Positions 1-5,811 of a stretch of 5,811 nucleotides of DNA are shown piece by piece (within the stretch, counting starts at the first letter, position 1; every line of letters begins with the position of its first letter). Origin of the DNA: Desulfobacteraceae bacterium (GTDB lineage Bacteria; Desulfobacterota; Desulfobacteria; Desulfobacterales; UBA11574). A program made the position numbers and the translations under genes. Under the pieces are notes generated by a model, which saw only the letters and a program-made list of their open reading frames with translations, was not told the origin of the DNA and searched no databases. The stretch lies in assembly GCA_013203195.1 (NCBI GenBank), contig JABMQM010000668.1, positions 1-5,811 of the forward strand, read 5' to 3'.

Positions 1-1392
1 TCCATCTATGGTGCCTGGCAGGCTTCGCTGACGCAATTTGATGCGCTGCACATCGGGCTGACCGCTACACCGGCCCGATATATAGACCGCAATACGTATG
101 AATTTTATCATTGCAAGACCGGTCAGCCGGATTTTGCCTACCGAATACAGGATGCCATTGCCGCCGGGTACCTGGTACCTTATAGATTTGCCATTGGAGT
201 CACTGAGGTCATTGCCGAGGGTGCCGACATCGACGAAGAGCATTATGACCCCGCCAACTTTGAACGGCAATGGACAAACGAGAAAACAAATCGCCTCATG
301 ATGGAAGAGTTCGACCGCCTGGCCTGGGACAACTACCAGGAACTGGCTCCCGGTCAGGAAACCGGCCCGGGCAAAACCATCATATTTGCCATCACCAAGC
401 ATCATGCCGCGCGGCTTGCCGAACACTTAAATGAACTGCATCCGGAGCTCAAAGGGCGTTATGCCGAAGTCATTACTTCAGACGTTGCCGACCCGGATGC
501 ATTGATTCGACAGTTCAAAAAAGAAACCTATCCCATGGTGGCAGTCAGCGTCGGCATGCTGGACACCGGATTTGACTGCCGGGAAATTTTGCACCTTGTC
601 ATGTGCCGCAGGGTGTTCAGCCCAATCCTCTATCAGCAAATGCGAGGACGCGGTACACGCATAGCGCCCCACATTCAGAAAAAAAAGTTTGTGATTTACG
701 ATTTTTTCCAGAATCACAAACATTTCAATGATAGCGATACGGATGTCTTTGAATGGACCGAAGAAGGCGGCTATGCGCCAGGCGGAGCCGGTGGTAAACC
801 GGACCCTGTATCCGAGTTGATTGAGCTGGGGGTGGATGACGAATGGCTGGAAGCCGTCAGCTATGTGGAAGTCGGCCCTGACGGCGAACGCATAGACAAA
901 AAGGACTATGTCACCAACTGGAAAAAAACTATTCGTAAGCTCGGCAAGGATGACCCTATTATAGAGAAGGTCAAAAATGATGAGCTCCTGACCGATGAGG
1001 AAGAGCAGACCCTGGCCGCAAAGCTGAATTCTCCCAAAATGTATTTTAACGAGGAGAATCTGCGCCGGGCCTATAAAGATCCGGTCGGCAACCTGATAGA
1101 CTTTGTCAAGGAAGCTTTGGGACGGCTTAAGATTAAAAGCCGGGATGAAAAACTGGAGGAAGTTTTCCGGGCCTGGCTGGTTTCGCGCTCTCTTGCACCC
1201 GAGCAGGCGGAATATCTTTCTTTGCTGAAAAATCGTGGAATCGTCACCGGAAAAGTCATGCTGGATGATCTTTTCAGTCCGCCGCTCTCTATTCTCAACG
1301 CAGCAGGGATAGGCCTTGAGCTTTTCGGAGAGCAGGGGCTCATGGAAATTATTGAAGACATCAACCAGAACGTTTTCAGAAAGACATTATAA
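1..1392 (+). CDS. hsdR: Type I restriction enzyme R subunit, EcoEI-like (5' partial)
   Basis: This is the ATP-dependent DNA translocase and endonuclease subunit of a type I R-M complex, acting in the cytoplasm with HsdM and HsdS. The reading frame is open from base 1 for 463 residues. It opens with SIYG, the residues that normally follow the DEAH box in this family, so the nuclease domain and helicase motifs I-II lie upstream. Visible superfamily 2 helicase motifs are GLTATPAR (motif III, about residues 19-26), KTIIFAITKHH (motif IV, 125-135), SVGMLDTGFD (motif V, 183-192) and QMRGRGTR (motif VI, 213-220). From KKKFVIYDFF onward (about 227-236) the protein matches the EcoEI_R_C type of C-terminal domain, which binds the methylase core. 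EcoEI-like HsdR proteins are about 800 residues, so roughly 330-350 are missing. That domain suggests a type IB-like enzyme, which is an inference. hsdM follows after 27 bases, indicating a shared transcript. Confidence 0.95.
   Translation, partial: SIYGAWQASLTQFDALHIGLTATPARYIDRNTYEFYHCKTGQPDFAYRIQDAIAAGYLVPYRFAIGVTEVIAEGADIDEEHYDPANFERQWTNEKTNRLMMEEFDRLAWDNYQELAPGQETGPGKTIIFAITKHHAARLAEHLNELHPELKGRYAEVITSDVADPDALIRQFKKETYPMVAVSVGMLDTGFDCREILHLVMCRRVFSPILYQQMRGRGTRIAPHIQKKKFVIYDFFQNHKHFNDSDTDVFEWTEEGGYAPGGAGGKPDPVSELIELGVDDEWLEAVSYVEVGPDGERIDKKDYVTNWKKTIRKLGKDDPIIEKVKNDELLTDEEEQTLAAKLNSPKMYFNEENLRRAYKDPVGNLIDFVKEALGRLKIKSRDEKLEEVFRAWLVSRSLAPEQAEYLSLLKNRGIVTGKVMLDDLFSPPLSILNAAGIGLELFGEQGLMEIIEDINQNVFRKTL
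679..721. repeat. A8 run abutting a perfect 10-bp inverted repeat inside hsdR
   Basis: Eight A (679-686) are followed directly by GTTTGTGATT (687-696), a 15-base loop (697-711) and AATCACAAAC (712-721). On the + strand the run supplies A AAA AAG at 681-687 in the phase required of a dnaX-type slippery site. On the - strand the same bases read as a hairpin followed by eight T, the form of an intrinsic terminator, though only three of ten pairs are G-C. The structure is certain. Its function is not, because the run encodes the conserved KKKF of HsdR. Confidence 0.4.
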
Positions 1393-1405
1393 ACAAACCA
1401 GTAGA

Positions 1406-1410
1406 AAGGA
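1406..1410 (+). promoter_or_regulatory. Ribosome binding site of hsdM
   Basis: AAGGA lies nine bases before the ATG at 1420, in the 27-base gap between hsdR and hsdM. It supports this ATG as the start. The gap is too short for a convincing promoter and shows no terminator, so hsdM is probably read on the hsdR transcript. Confidence 0.65.
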
Positions 1411-1419
1411 CGCTGCACT

Positions 1420-3072
1420 ATGGATCAGGCAATACGCCGCAAACTTCGCCGGATCACAGATATCCTCTGGGCAGGCGGGGTGACCAACCCGGTCACCTAT
1501 ATTGAACAGATATCCTACCTTATTTACCTCAAGCTTCTTGATGAGGAAGAGAGCAGCCGCGAATTGCGGGACCGTCTTGATGCCGGCAACGGCAAGCGAC
1601 TTTTTCCAGACCAGGCGGAGCGCTTCCGGTGGATGAAATGGCGGTTCTTTAGCGGGAATAAATTAAGGGATTATATCCGCGATGAGGTTTTCCCTTACAT
1701 GGCTTCACTGGTAAAAGACGAGCCCCAGGTTGCCGAATACTTCCGGGATGCGGTGCTTGAGATCATGGACCCCAATGTGCTGAAAGAGGTGGTGGATGAG
1801 TTGGACACCATCGATTTTCGCAAATTGGGACCGGATGTCAAAGGTGATATTTTCGAGTACCTGCTGACCCATCTCGGCCAGTCCGCCTTGAACGGCCAGT
1901 TTCGCACGCCCAGGCAGATCCGCGCTTTTATGGTCGCCATGGTGGACCCTGATATCGGCGATACCATTAATGATCCGGCCTGCGGGACCGCCGGTTTTCT
2001 GATTGATACAGTAGACCATCTTCTGGCCAAATACAGCGAAAAGCCCCAGGAAATTCCGATTTACGGTGAGGACTGGCTGGAAAAGCGCGGCCAGAATTTG
2101 GCAGAAGCAAAAAAAGCAATCCCCAACCTGCAAACTTACAAAAAAGGGGCCGGAGAAAAGATACCGGACTGGGGCGTTCTGGAAGCCTCCATATACGGTA
2201 CGGATGTATCCCGCCAGATGATGCGCATATCCATGATGAACCTGGTTCTGCACGGTATCGGCAAGGCCAGGCTCAAACGCGCCAATGTGCTCTCCGAAAT
2301 CGGCGGACAGTCCGAGGATGATCTCAACCGTCGCTACAAGGTGATTCTTTCCAATCCGCCCTTTGCCGGCGTACTGCCGAAAGAGTCTATCCGGCAGGAC
2401 CTGCCCACAAGCTCAAAGAAAAGCGAGCTTCTTTTTCTGGCCCTCATGATGGAGTCGCTGGCATCCGGCGGCCGCTGCGCGGTCGTTGTGCCGGAAGGGG
2501 CGCTGTTTGGTTCTTCTAATGCCCACAAGTCGCTGCGACAGAAACTCGTGCAGGATTTTGAGATACTTGCCGTGGTGTCGCTTCCCGCAGGGGTATTCAA
2601 ACCCTATGCCGGTGTTAAGACCTCGGTATTAATTTTCCGCAAACCGGTTTCCGTTCCCCAAAAGGGTAAGGCTGCCACGAAAAAGATATGGTTCTATGAT
2701 GTGAAAAACGACGGCTTTGACCCCGTCAAGATCCAGGGCGGCGTCCGGCCTGAGACACCGGAGAAAAATGACATCCCAGGACTTCTTATCGCGTGGGGAG
2801 AATATAAAAAATCCAATTTCCAGTCACCCCCTGGGGTAGAGACTGGTCCCATTCTTGATCCGGGGAGTAAGGAACCCAAGTGTTGGTGGGTATCCTATGA
2901 CACCATTGAAGCTGGTGACTTCAACTTTACCGCCAGCCGTTACAAACCACAGATTGGGGAAAAAGTGCCGGATGATGACCCTGCTGATCTTATCCGTGAA
3001 GTGATGGCAATTGAGAAGGAAATCACCGTAGGGTTGGAGAAATTGCTGAAAGAAGTGGAGACGGTAACTTGA
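1420..3072 (+). CDS. hsdM: Type I DNA methyltransferase subunit M (N6-adenine)
   Basis: HsdM transfers a methyl group from S-adenosylmethionine to the N6 of adenine in the target chosen by HsdS. Two HsdM with one HsdS form the modification enzyme, which is also the core of the restriction complex. The gene encodes 550 residues, a normal full length. The N-terminal helical HsdM_N domain covers roughly residues 1-150 (LRRITDILW near 9; YLIYLKLLDEEE near 33-44). The SAM-binding motif I is NDPACGTAGFL at 184-194, with Ala where many relatives have Gly, a common variant. The catalytic motif IV is NPPF at 312-315, diagnostic for N6-adenine methyltransferases. The C-terminal 35 residues are rich in Glu and Lys with regular hydrophobic spacing, consistent with the helix that packs on HsdS. 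The stop codon overlaps the TTG start of hsdS. All key residues are present, so the enzyme should be active. Confidence 0.97.
   Translation: MDQAIRRKLRRITDILWAGGVTNPVTYIEQISYLIYLKLLDEEESSRELRDRLDAGNGKRLFPDQAERFRWMKWRFFSGNKLRDYIRDEVFPYMASLVKDEPQVAEYFRDAVLEIMDPNVLKEVVDELDTIDFRKLGPDVKGDIFEYLLTHLGQSALNGQFRTPRQIRAFMVAMVDPDIGDTINDPACGTAGFLIDTVDHLLAKYSEKPQEIPIYGEDWLEKRGQNLAEAKKAIPNLQTYKKGAGEKIPDWGVLEASIYGTDVSRQMMRISMMNLVLHGIGKARLKRANVLSEIGGQSEDDLNRRYKVILSNPPFAGVLPKESIRQDLPTSSKKSELLFLALMMESLASGGRCAVVVPEGALFGSSNAHKSLRQKLVQDFEILAVVSLPAGVFKPYAGVKTSVLIFRKPVSVPQKGKAATKKIWFYDVKNDGFDPVKIQGGVRPETPEKNDIPGLLIAWGEYKKSNFQSPPGVETGPILDPGSKEPKCWWVSYDTIEAGDFNFTASRYKPQIGEKVPDDDPADLIREVMAIEKEITVGLEKLLKEVETVT
2820..2846. 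repeat. Compact hairpin within hsdM
   Basis: CCAGTC (2820-2825) pairs with GACTGG (2841-2846). Inside it ACCCC (2826-2830) pairs with GGGGT (2833-2837), leaving only a three-base bulge (2838-2840) and a tight tip. No T-run follows, so it is not an intrinsic terminator. It could affect transcript stability or be a by-product of the coding sequence. Confidence 0.35.
3057..3060 (+). promoter_or_regulatory. Ribosome binding site deciding the TTG start of hsdS
   Basis: GGAG inside the end of hsdM lies eight bases before TTG at 3069, a good spacing. No in-frame ATG occurs in the first 90 or so codons of hsdS, and the conserved start of recognition domain 1 begins within a few residues. The TTG in the TTGA stop/start overlap is therefore the likely start. 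Ribosomes ending hsdM probably restart here. Confidence 0.75.
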
Positions 3073-3500
3073 AGTGGCCTTATCGAAAAATTGCTGAATT
3101 TTGTGTTACAGGAAGTGGGGGAACTCCATCAAGACAAAAGGCGGGTCTATATTATGGAGGTGATATACCATGGATAAAATCTGGGGAGCTTAAAGATTCT
3201 ATTCTTATTAAAACTGATGAAACTATTACTAAGAAAGGATTAAAGGAATCTTCTGCAAAATTAGTCCCAAAAGGGTCCATTCTCGTTGCAATGTATGGCG
3301 CTACTGTTGGCAAAACGGCTTTATTAGGAATAAACGCTACTACAAATCAAGCAATTTGTAATATACAACCAAATCCTGAAATAGTTGAAAATAAATTTCT
3401 CTGGCACTTTTTAAAAAGCAATATTAAAGAATTATTGCATAAACGGTTTGGTGGTGCACAACCAAATATCAGCCAGCAAATAATAAAAGAAACTAAAGTC
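3069..3500 (+). other. HsdS target-recognition domain 1 segment, AT-rich
   Basis: This segment encodes residues 1-144 of HsdS. A hand count over 3121-3480 gives 124 G+C in 360 bases (about 34 %). The line that follows in the central conserved region (3541-3600) has 37 in 60 (about 62 %). The change falls at the domain boundary, as expected if this TRD was acquired by recombination. The boundary is approximate. Confidence 0.7.
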
Positions 3501-4313
3501 CCTATTCCTCCAATTTCCGAGCAGCGTCGAATTGTTGAAATCCTCAACCAGGCGGATCGACTGCGGAAGCTGCGCGCGGATTCCGACACCAAAACCAAGC
3601 GTGTCCTGCCAGCATTATTTTTCAAAATGTTTGGTGACCCTGTTTCGAATCCGAGAGGGTGGGAAGTGGGAAAACTTGGAGATGTCTGCGAACGAATCAC
3701 AGACGGAACCCATCAACCCCCTCCGTTCGTTGAAAATGGAATTCCTTTTCTGTTCGTGCAAAATATTATCAAAGGATTTATTAATTTCGATACACAGAAG
3801 TTTATAGCTCAAGATACATACGAAAGCTTGACCAGAACTATCGCACCTCAAAAAGGAGATATTCTTTATTCAACAGTTGGCAGTTATGGTGTCGCCGTCG
3901 TCGTTGACACTGATCGCATATTTCTTTTCCAGCGACATATCGGGCATCTTAGACCAAAAACGGCAATCATTGACCCGTGGTTCCTTAGCGCGCAAATGAA
4001 CACACCCTTCGTACGAGCTCAAGCCGACCAGCGAGCGAGAGGAATAGCGCAAAAAACATTAAATCTTTCCGAGATTAGGCAATTTCAGGTACTAGTACCT
4101 CCACTCGTTGAACAAAGAAAATTCAGAAACGCGATGCTATCACTTGAGAAAGTCAATGGACGAATGAAAGACCAAGAGACCCTTATTGATAGTTTGTTCC
4201 AAGTGATTTTACACCGTGCCTTTATCGGTGACCTCACCGCCTCCTGGCGCGAAGCACATATGAAAGAACTGCTGCAGGAAATGGAACTTCAAGCAAAGGT
4301 ATTGGCATCTTAG
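3069..4313 (+). CDS. hsdS: Type I restriction-modification specificity subunit S
   Basis: HsdS gives the complex its DNA target. It has two target-recognition domains (TRDs), each reading half of a bipartite sequence, separated by conserved helices that set the spacer. The 414 residues are full length. TRD1 spans about 1-144 and carries GGTPSR and GGDIPWIKSGEL. The central conserved helix begins at PPISEQRRIVEIL (147-159) and runs to KMFGD near 190. TRD2 begins at GWEVGKLGDVC (197-207), has ITDGTHQPPPF, and runs to about 343. The distal conserved region starts at PPLVEQRK (344-351) and ends with HRAFIGDLTASWRE. The two conserved segments are of nearly equal length (44 and 45 residues to the shared GD) and align, showing the usual internal pseudo-duplication. 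The TRDs differ from each other, so an asymmetric target is expected. TRD1 DNA is strikingly AT-rich compared with the flanking genes. Start is TTG, overlapping hsdM by four bases. Confidence 0.95.
   Translation: MKWPYRKIAEFCVTGSGGTPSRQKAGLYYGGDIPWIKSGELKDSILIKTDETITKKGLKESSAKLVPKGSILVAMYGATVGKTALLGINATTNQAICNIQPNPEIVENKFLWHFLKSNIKELLHKRFGGAQPNISQQIIKETKVPIPPISEQRRIVEILNQADRLRKLRADSDTKTKRVLPALFFKMFGDPVSNPRGWEVGKLGDVCERITDGTHQPPPFVENGIPFLFVQNIIKGFINFDTQKFIAQDTYESLTRTIAPQKGDILYSTVGSYGVAVVVDTDRIFLFQRHIGHLRPKTAIIDPWFLSAQMNTPFVRAQADQRARGIAQKTLNLSEIRQFQVLVPPLVEQRKFRNAMLSLEKVNGRMKDQETLIDSLFQVILHRAFIGDLTASWREAHMKELLQEMELQAKVLAS
3657..4097 (+). other. HsdS target-recognition domain 2 segment
   Basis: This segment encodes about residues 197-343 of HsdS, between the central and distal conserved helices. 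Its first part is AT-rich (20 G+C of 60 in both 3721-3780 and 3781-3840). Its later part is closer to the rest of the locus. The ITDGTHQPPPF and IPFLFVQNI motifs are typical of one TRD family. Boundaries are approximate. Confidence 0.65.
4087..4100. repeat. 14-base perfect palindrome at the end of HsdS TRD2
   Basis: AGGTACTAGTACCT is its own reverse complement and encodes the VLVP stretch just before the distal conserved helix of HsdS. A 14-base palindrome is expected about once in three windows of this size by chance, so function is unproven. Confidence 0.3.
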
Positions 4314-4316
4314 GAG
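4312..4316 (+). promoter_or_regulatory. Ribosome binding site of the ATPase gene, overlapping the hsdS stop
   Basis: AGGAG shares two bases with the TAG stop of hsdS (4311-4313) and lies seven bases before ATG at 4324. A ribosome ending hsdS would cover this site, so translation of the ATPase is probably coupled to HsdS. There is no room for a separate promoter between the genes. Confidence 0.75.
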
Positions 4317-4323
4317 ACAGTAA

Positions 4324-5811
4324 ATGATCAATTCTCTATATCTAGGCAATTTCAAAGCGTTTGCGGAAACACAAAAGATACCAATAAAGCCGATAACGCT
4401 TATTTTTGGGGCAAACAGCGCCGGCAAATCCAGCATCATTCACAGTCTGGCTCTGGTTCACGAGGCGCTTCGCACCGGAGAGCTCGACCTGTTCCGTACC
4501 GATCTGGGCGGCAGTTCCGTTGATCTCGGCGGCTTCCGGCAGTATATCCATAGGCGGCAAGCTAATCGCCGCATGGATTGGCGGATTACGCTTAACACCG
4601 CAAAGTTCCAGGGCCGCCTCAGGGAACTACTCGAACCGGTAAGTGAGATAACTGCCGGAGTAACCATTGGCATGCCTCTTGACGATATGGACCAGCCCTT
4701 GCCAGGATCTGAACCGCATGTTTTTTCCTGCGAACTTGAAAGTGACGGCAAGACGCTTTTGCGGATGAGCCGCCGACCGGCGGGCCATTTTGCACTTGAT
4801 CTTCTTCCATACAAGCATCCTGTTCTGCAAAGGATCATCACGGCCCTGCTGGAGGGCTTCACTACTACAGGCAAAATTACTGAAAAAGACGTTGAAGGAC
4901 TGGAAGCGCCGATTTCCGAAATAATTGCCAACTTACGTGCCCCCATGGGCGCATTTTTTCCAAAGGGACTTAAGGATCATAGCGGGGAGGATGAGGGCGA
5001 AGCCTGGCAACTGAGCCTTTTCCCGGTCAGTAAGGGGTATCGTCAGGAAGACCTTGCCAAGGCACTCCGCTTCTTTCTTCCCCGAACCTTAGATGAATTG
5101 ATCCGAGAACTGAATACGGAACTGCATTCCGAAATCAACCGCCTTCAGTATCTTGGTCCGCTGCGTTCGTATCCGGCCAGGCATTTTGCTTTTGCCGAGC
5201 ACGAAGACATCAACTGGTACGCCGGGGGTGGGTATGCCTGGGATGTGGCCCGCAGAAATCATGAAGTGCGCAGCAAGGTGAACACCTGGTTGGGTGACAA
5301 AGAAAAGCTCAGCACACCCTATGAGTTGTCTATTCGCAACCTGCTAACTGTTGATGATCTTGATGCTGATTATGATAAAATTATTTCAGCTTTGGAAGAA
5401 AATTTTACCAGCAACAACGAAGAAGCATACGGAGGTGATCTTTTTGGCTATCTGTATGCCGATGTTATGAAAAAGATAAAAGAGCGGGAAGAAAACCTCT
5501 CTAACGTCCAGGAACTTGTCCTGATTGACAGAAGAACGGACACACAGGTCTCTCATCGGGATGTCGGCATCGGTGTAAGCCAGGTATTGCCTGTATTAGT
5601 GTCTGCTTACGCTTCACACGAAAAGATCATAGCCATCGAGCAACCGGAAATTCACCTGCACCCGGCGCTTCAGGCAGAGCTTGGCGATGTTTTTATCGAA
5701 TCGGCCCTTGGTGAAAGTCAAAATAAATTTATTATAGAAACTCACAGCGAACATTTAATACTTCGGTTATTAAAACGCATACGCCAAACTACAAGGAACC
5801 AGAACAACGGA
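4324..5811 (+). CDS. Restriction-linked AAA/ABC-type ATPase, DUF3696-like (3' partial)
   Basis: The frame is open for 496 codons to the window edge with no stop. I read this as a large SMC/OLD-like ATPase; its cellular role is not known to me. Landmarks are: a RecF-like N-terminus (LGNFKAF) and Walker A GANSAGKS at 29-36; a long middle region; LGPLRSYPAR at 277-286, common in these proteins; an ABC-signature-like DVGIGVSQVLP at 413-423; Walker B EQPEIHLHP at 439-447; and ETHSEH at 472-477, the H-loop-like motif. EQPE plus ETHSEH followed by LILRLLKRIR is typical of ATPases that end in a DUF3696 domain, which would begin just beyond the window. All ATPase motifs are intact. No nuclease or membrane segment is seen in the visible part. 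Ten bases separate it from hsdS and its ribosome binding site overlaps the hsdS stop, so it belongs to the R-M operon. It may be an accessory defence or back-up suicide module, by analogy with other ATPases encoded in type I loci; this is inference. Confidence 0.85.
   Translation, partial: MINSLYLGNFKAFAETQKIPIKPITLIFGANSAGKSSIIHSLALVHEALRTGELDLFRTDLGGSSVDLGGFRQYIHRRQANRRMDWRITLNTAKFQGRLRELLEPVSEITAGVTIGMPLDDMDQPLPGSEPHVFSCELESDGKTLLRMSRRPAGHFALDLLPYKHPVLQRIITALLEGFTTTGKITEKDVEGLEAPISEIIANLRAPMGAFFPKGLKDHSGEDEGEAWQLSLFPVSKGYRQEDLAKALRFFLPRTLDELIRELNTELHSEINRLQYLGPLRSYPARHFAFAEHEDINWYAGGGYAWDVARRNHEVRSKVNTWLGDKEKLSTPYELSIRNLLTVDDLDADYDKIISALEENFTSNNEEAYGGDLFGYLYADVMKKIKEREENLSNVQELVLIDRRTDTQVSHRDVGIGVSQVLPVLVSAYASHEKIIAIEQPEIHLHPALQAELGDVFIESALGESQNKFIIETHSEHLILRLLKRIRQTTRNQNNG

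Noticed and set aside
167..179. Two adjacent GGTACC sequences in hsdR
   Set aside because: Short tandem match encoding the GYLVP stretch; no sign of a larger repeat or element.
98..301. 67-codon + strand ORF overlapping the start of the window
   Set aside because: It lies in a different frame over clear HsdR helicase sequence (GLTATPAR onward) and has low-complexity Pro/Ser-rich composition with no ribosome binding site.
1071..1418. Minus-strand ORF of 115 codons over the end of hsdR
   Set aside because: It is a Ser/Arg-rich mirror of a conserved coding frame with no recognisable domain; a shadow of hsdR.
1393..1419. Possible separate promoter for hsdM in the hsdR-hsdM gap
   Set aside because: Only 27 bases, with no recognisable -35/-10 pair; it holds just the ribosome binding site.
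1705..2253. Minus-strand ORF of 182 codons over hsdM
   Set aside because: It is antisense to the SAM-binding domain of HsdM, has no family resemblance, and overlaps a second antisense ORF; open by chance.
3532..3807. 91-codon + strand ORF inside hsdS
   Set aside because: It is out of frame with hsdS, crosses the conserved central helix and has no ribosome binding site.
4458..4946. Minus-strand ORF of 162 codons over the ATPase gene
   Set aside because: It is antisense to an ORF with Walker motifs, is Ser/Arg-rich and has no domain; a shadow.
5431..5440. GGAGGTGATC, a full match to the anti-Shine-Dalgarno sequence, inside the ATPase gene
   Set aside because: The nearest ATG (5456) opens a four-codon frame and the in-frame ATG (5467) is too far away; most likely coding coincidence.
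4324..5811. Identity of the ATPase as PrrC/RloC anticodon nuclease or Gabija GajA
   Set aside because: The visible motifs (GPLRSYPAR, EQPE, ETHSEH) fit DUF3696-type ATPases better. No anticodon-nuclease or TOPRIM segment is visible, though the C-terminus is missing, so a nuclease tail cannot be fully excluded.

Overview
The window is a stretch of a type I restriction-modification (R-M) locus in which all four genes lie on the + strand and are packed head to tail. It holds the 3' part of hsdR (restriction/translocase subunit, 5' end outside the window), a complete hsdM (N6-adenine methyltransferase), a complete hsdS (specificity subunit), and the first 496 codons of an AAA/ABC-type ATPase gene that runs off the 3' edge. 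No stretch of more than about 30 bases lies outside a gene. No tRNA, rRNA, CRISPR array or insertion sequence was found.

The host looks like a Gram-negative-type bacterium of intermediate GC content, with AGGAG-type ribosome binding sites. hsdM is clearly GC-richer than hsdS: single 60-base lines of hsdM reach about 65 % G+C, while the first target-recognition domain of hsdS averages about 34 %. A Desulfobacterota/Deltaproteobacteria-like host is only a guess, because nothing here fixes the taxon.

Layout: 1-1392 is hsdR, from helicase motif III through motif VI and the EcoEI-type C-terminal domain. A 27-base gap carrying a ribosome binding site follows. hsdM spans 1420-3072. hsdS spans 3069-4313, starts with TTG and overlaps the hsdM stop by four bases (TTGA). 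The ATPase starts at 4324, ten bases after the hsdS stop, and its AGGAG site overlaps that stop codon. These junctions imply one transcript and translational coupling from hsdM to hsdS to the ATPase.

Functionally, HsdM and HsdS form the modification enzyme that methylates adenine in a bipartite target. Adding HsdR makes the complex that translocates and cuts unmodified DNA. The ATPase has the family features of large DUF3696-type AAA proteins: GANSAGKS Walker A, GPLRSYPAR, DVGIGVSQ, EQPEIHLHP Walker B and ETHSEH. Such 'restriction-linked' ATPases are known accessories of type I loci in other bacteria. This one has no assigned role and is the least explained part of the window. Its partner, if any, lies beyond the 3' edge.

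Other points of interest are the base-composition mosaic of hsdS, which suggests exchange of recognition domains, a dnaX-like A8G slippery run abutting a perfect 10-bp inverted repeat inside hsdR, and a few hairpins or palindromes in coding DNA.
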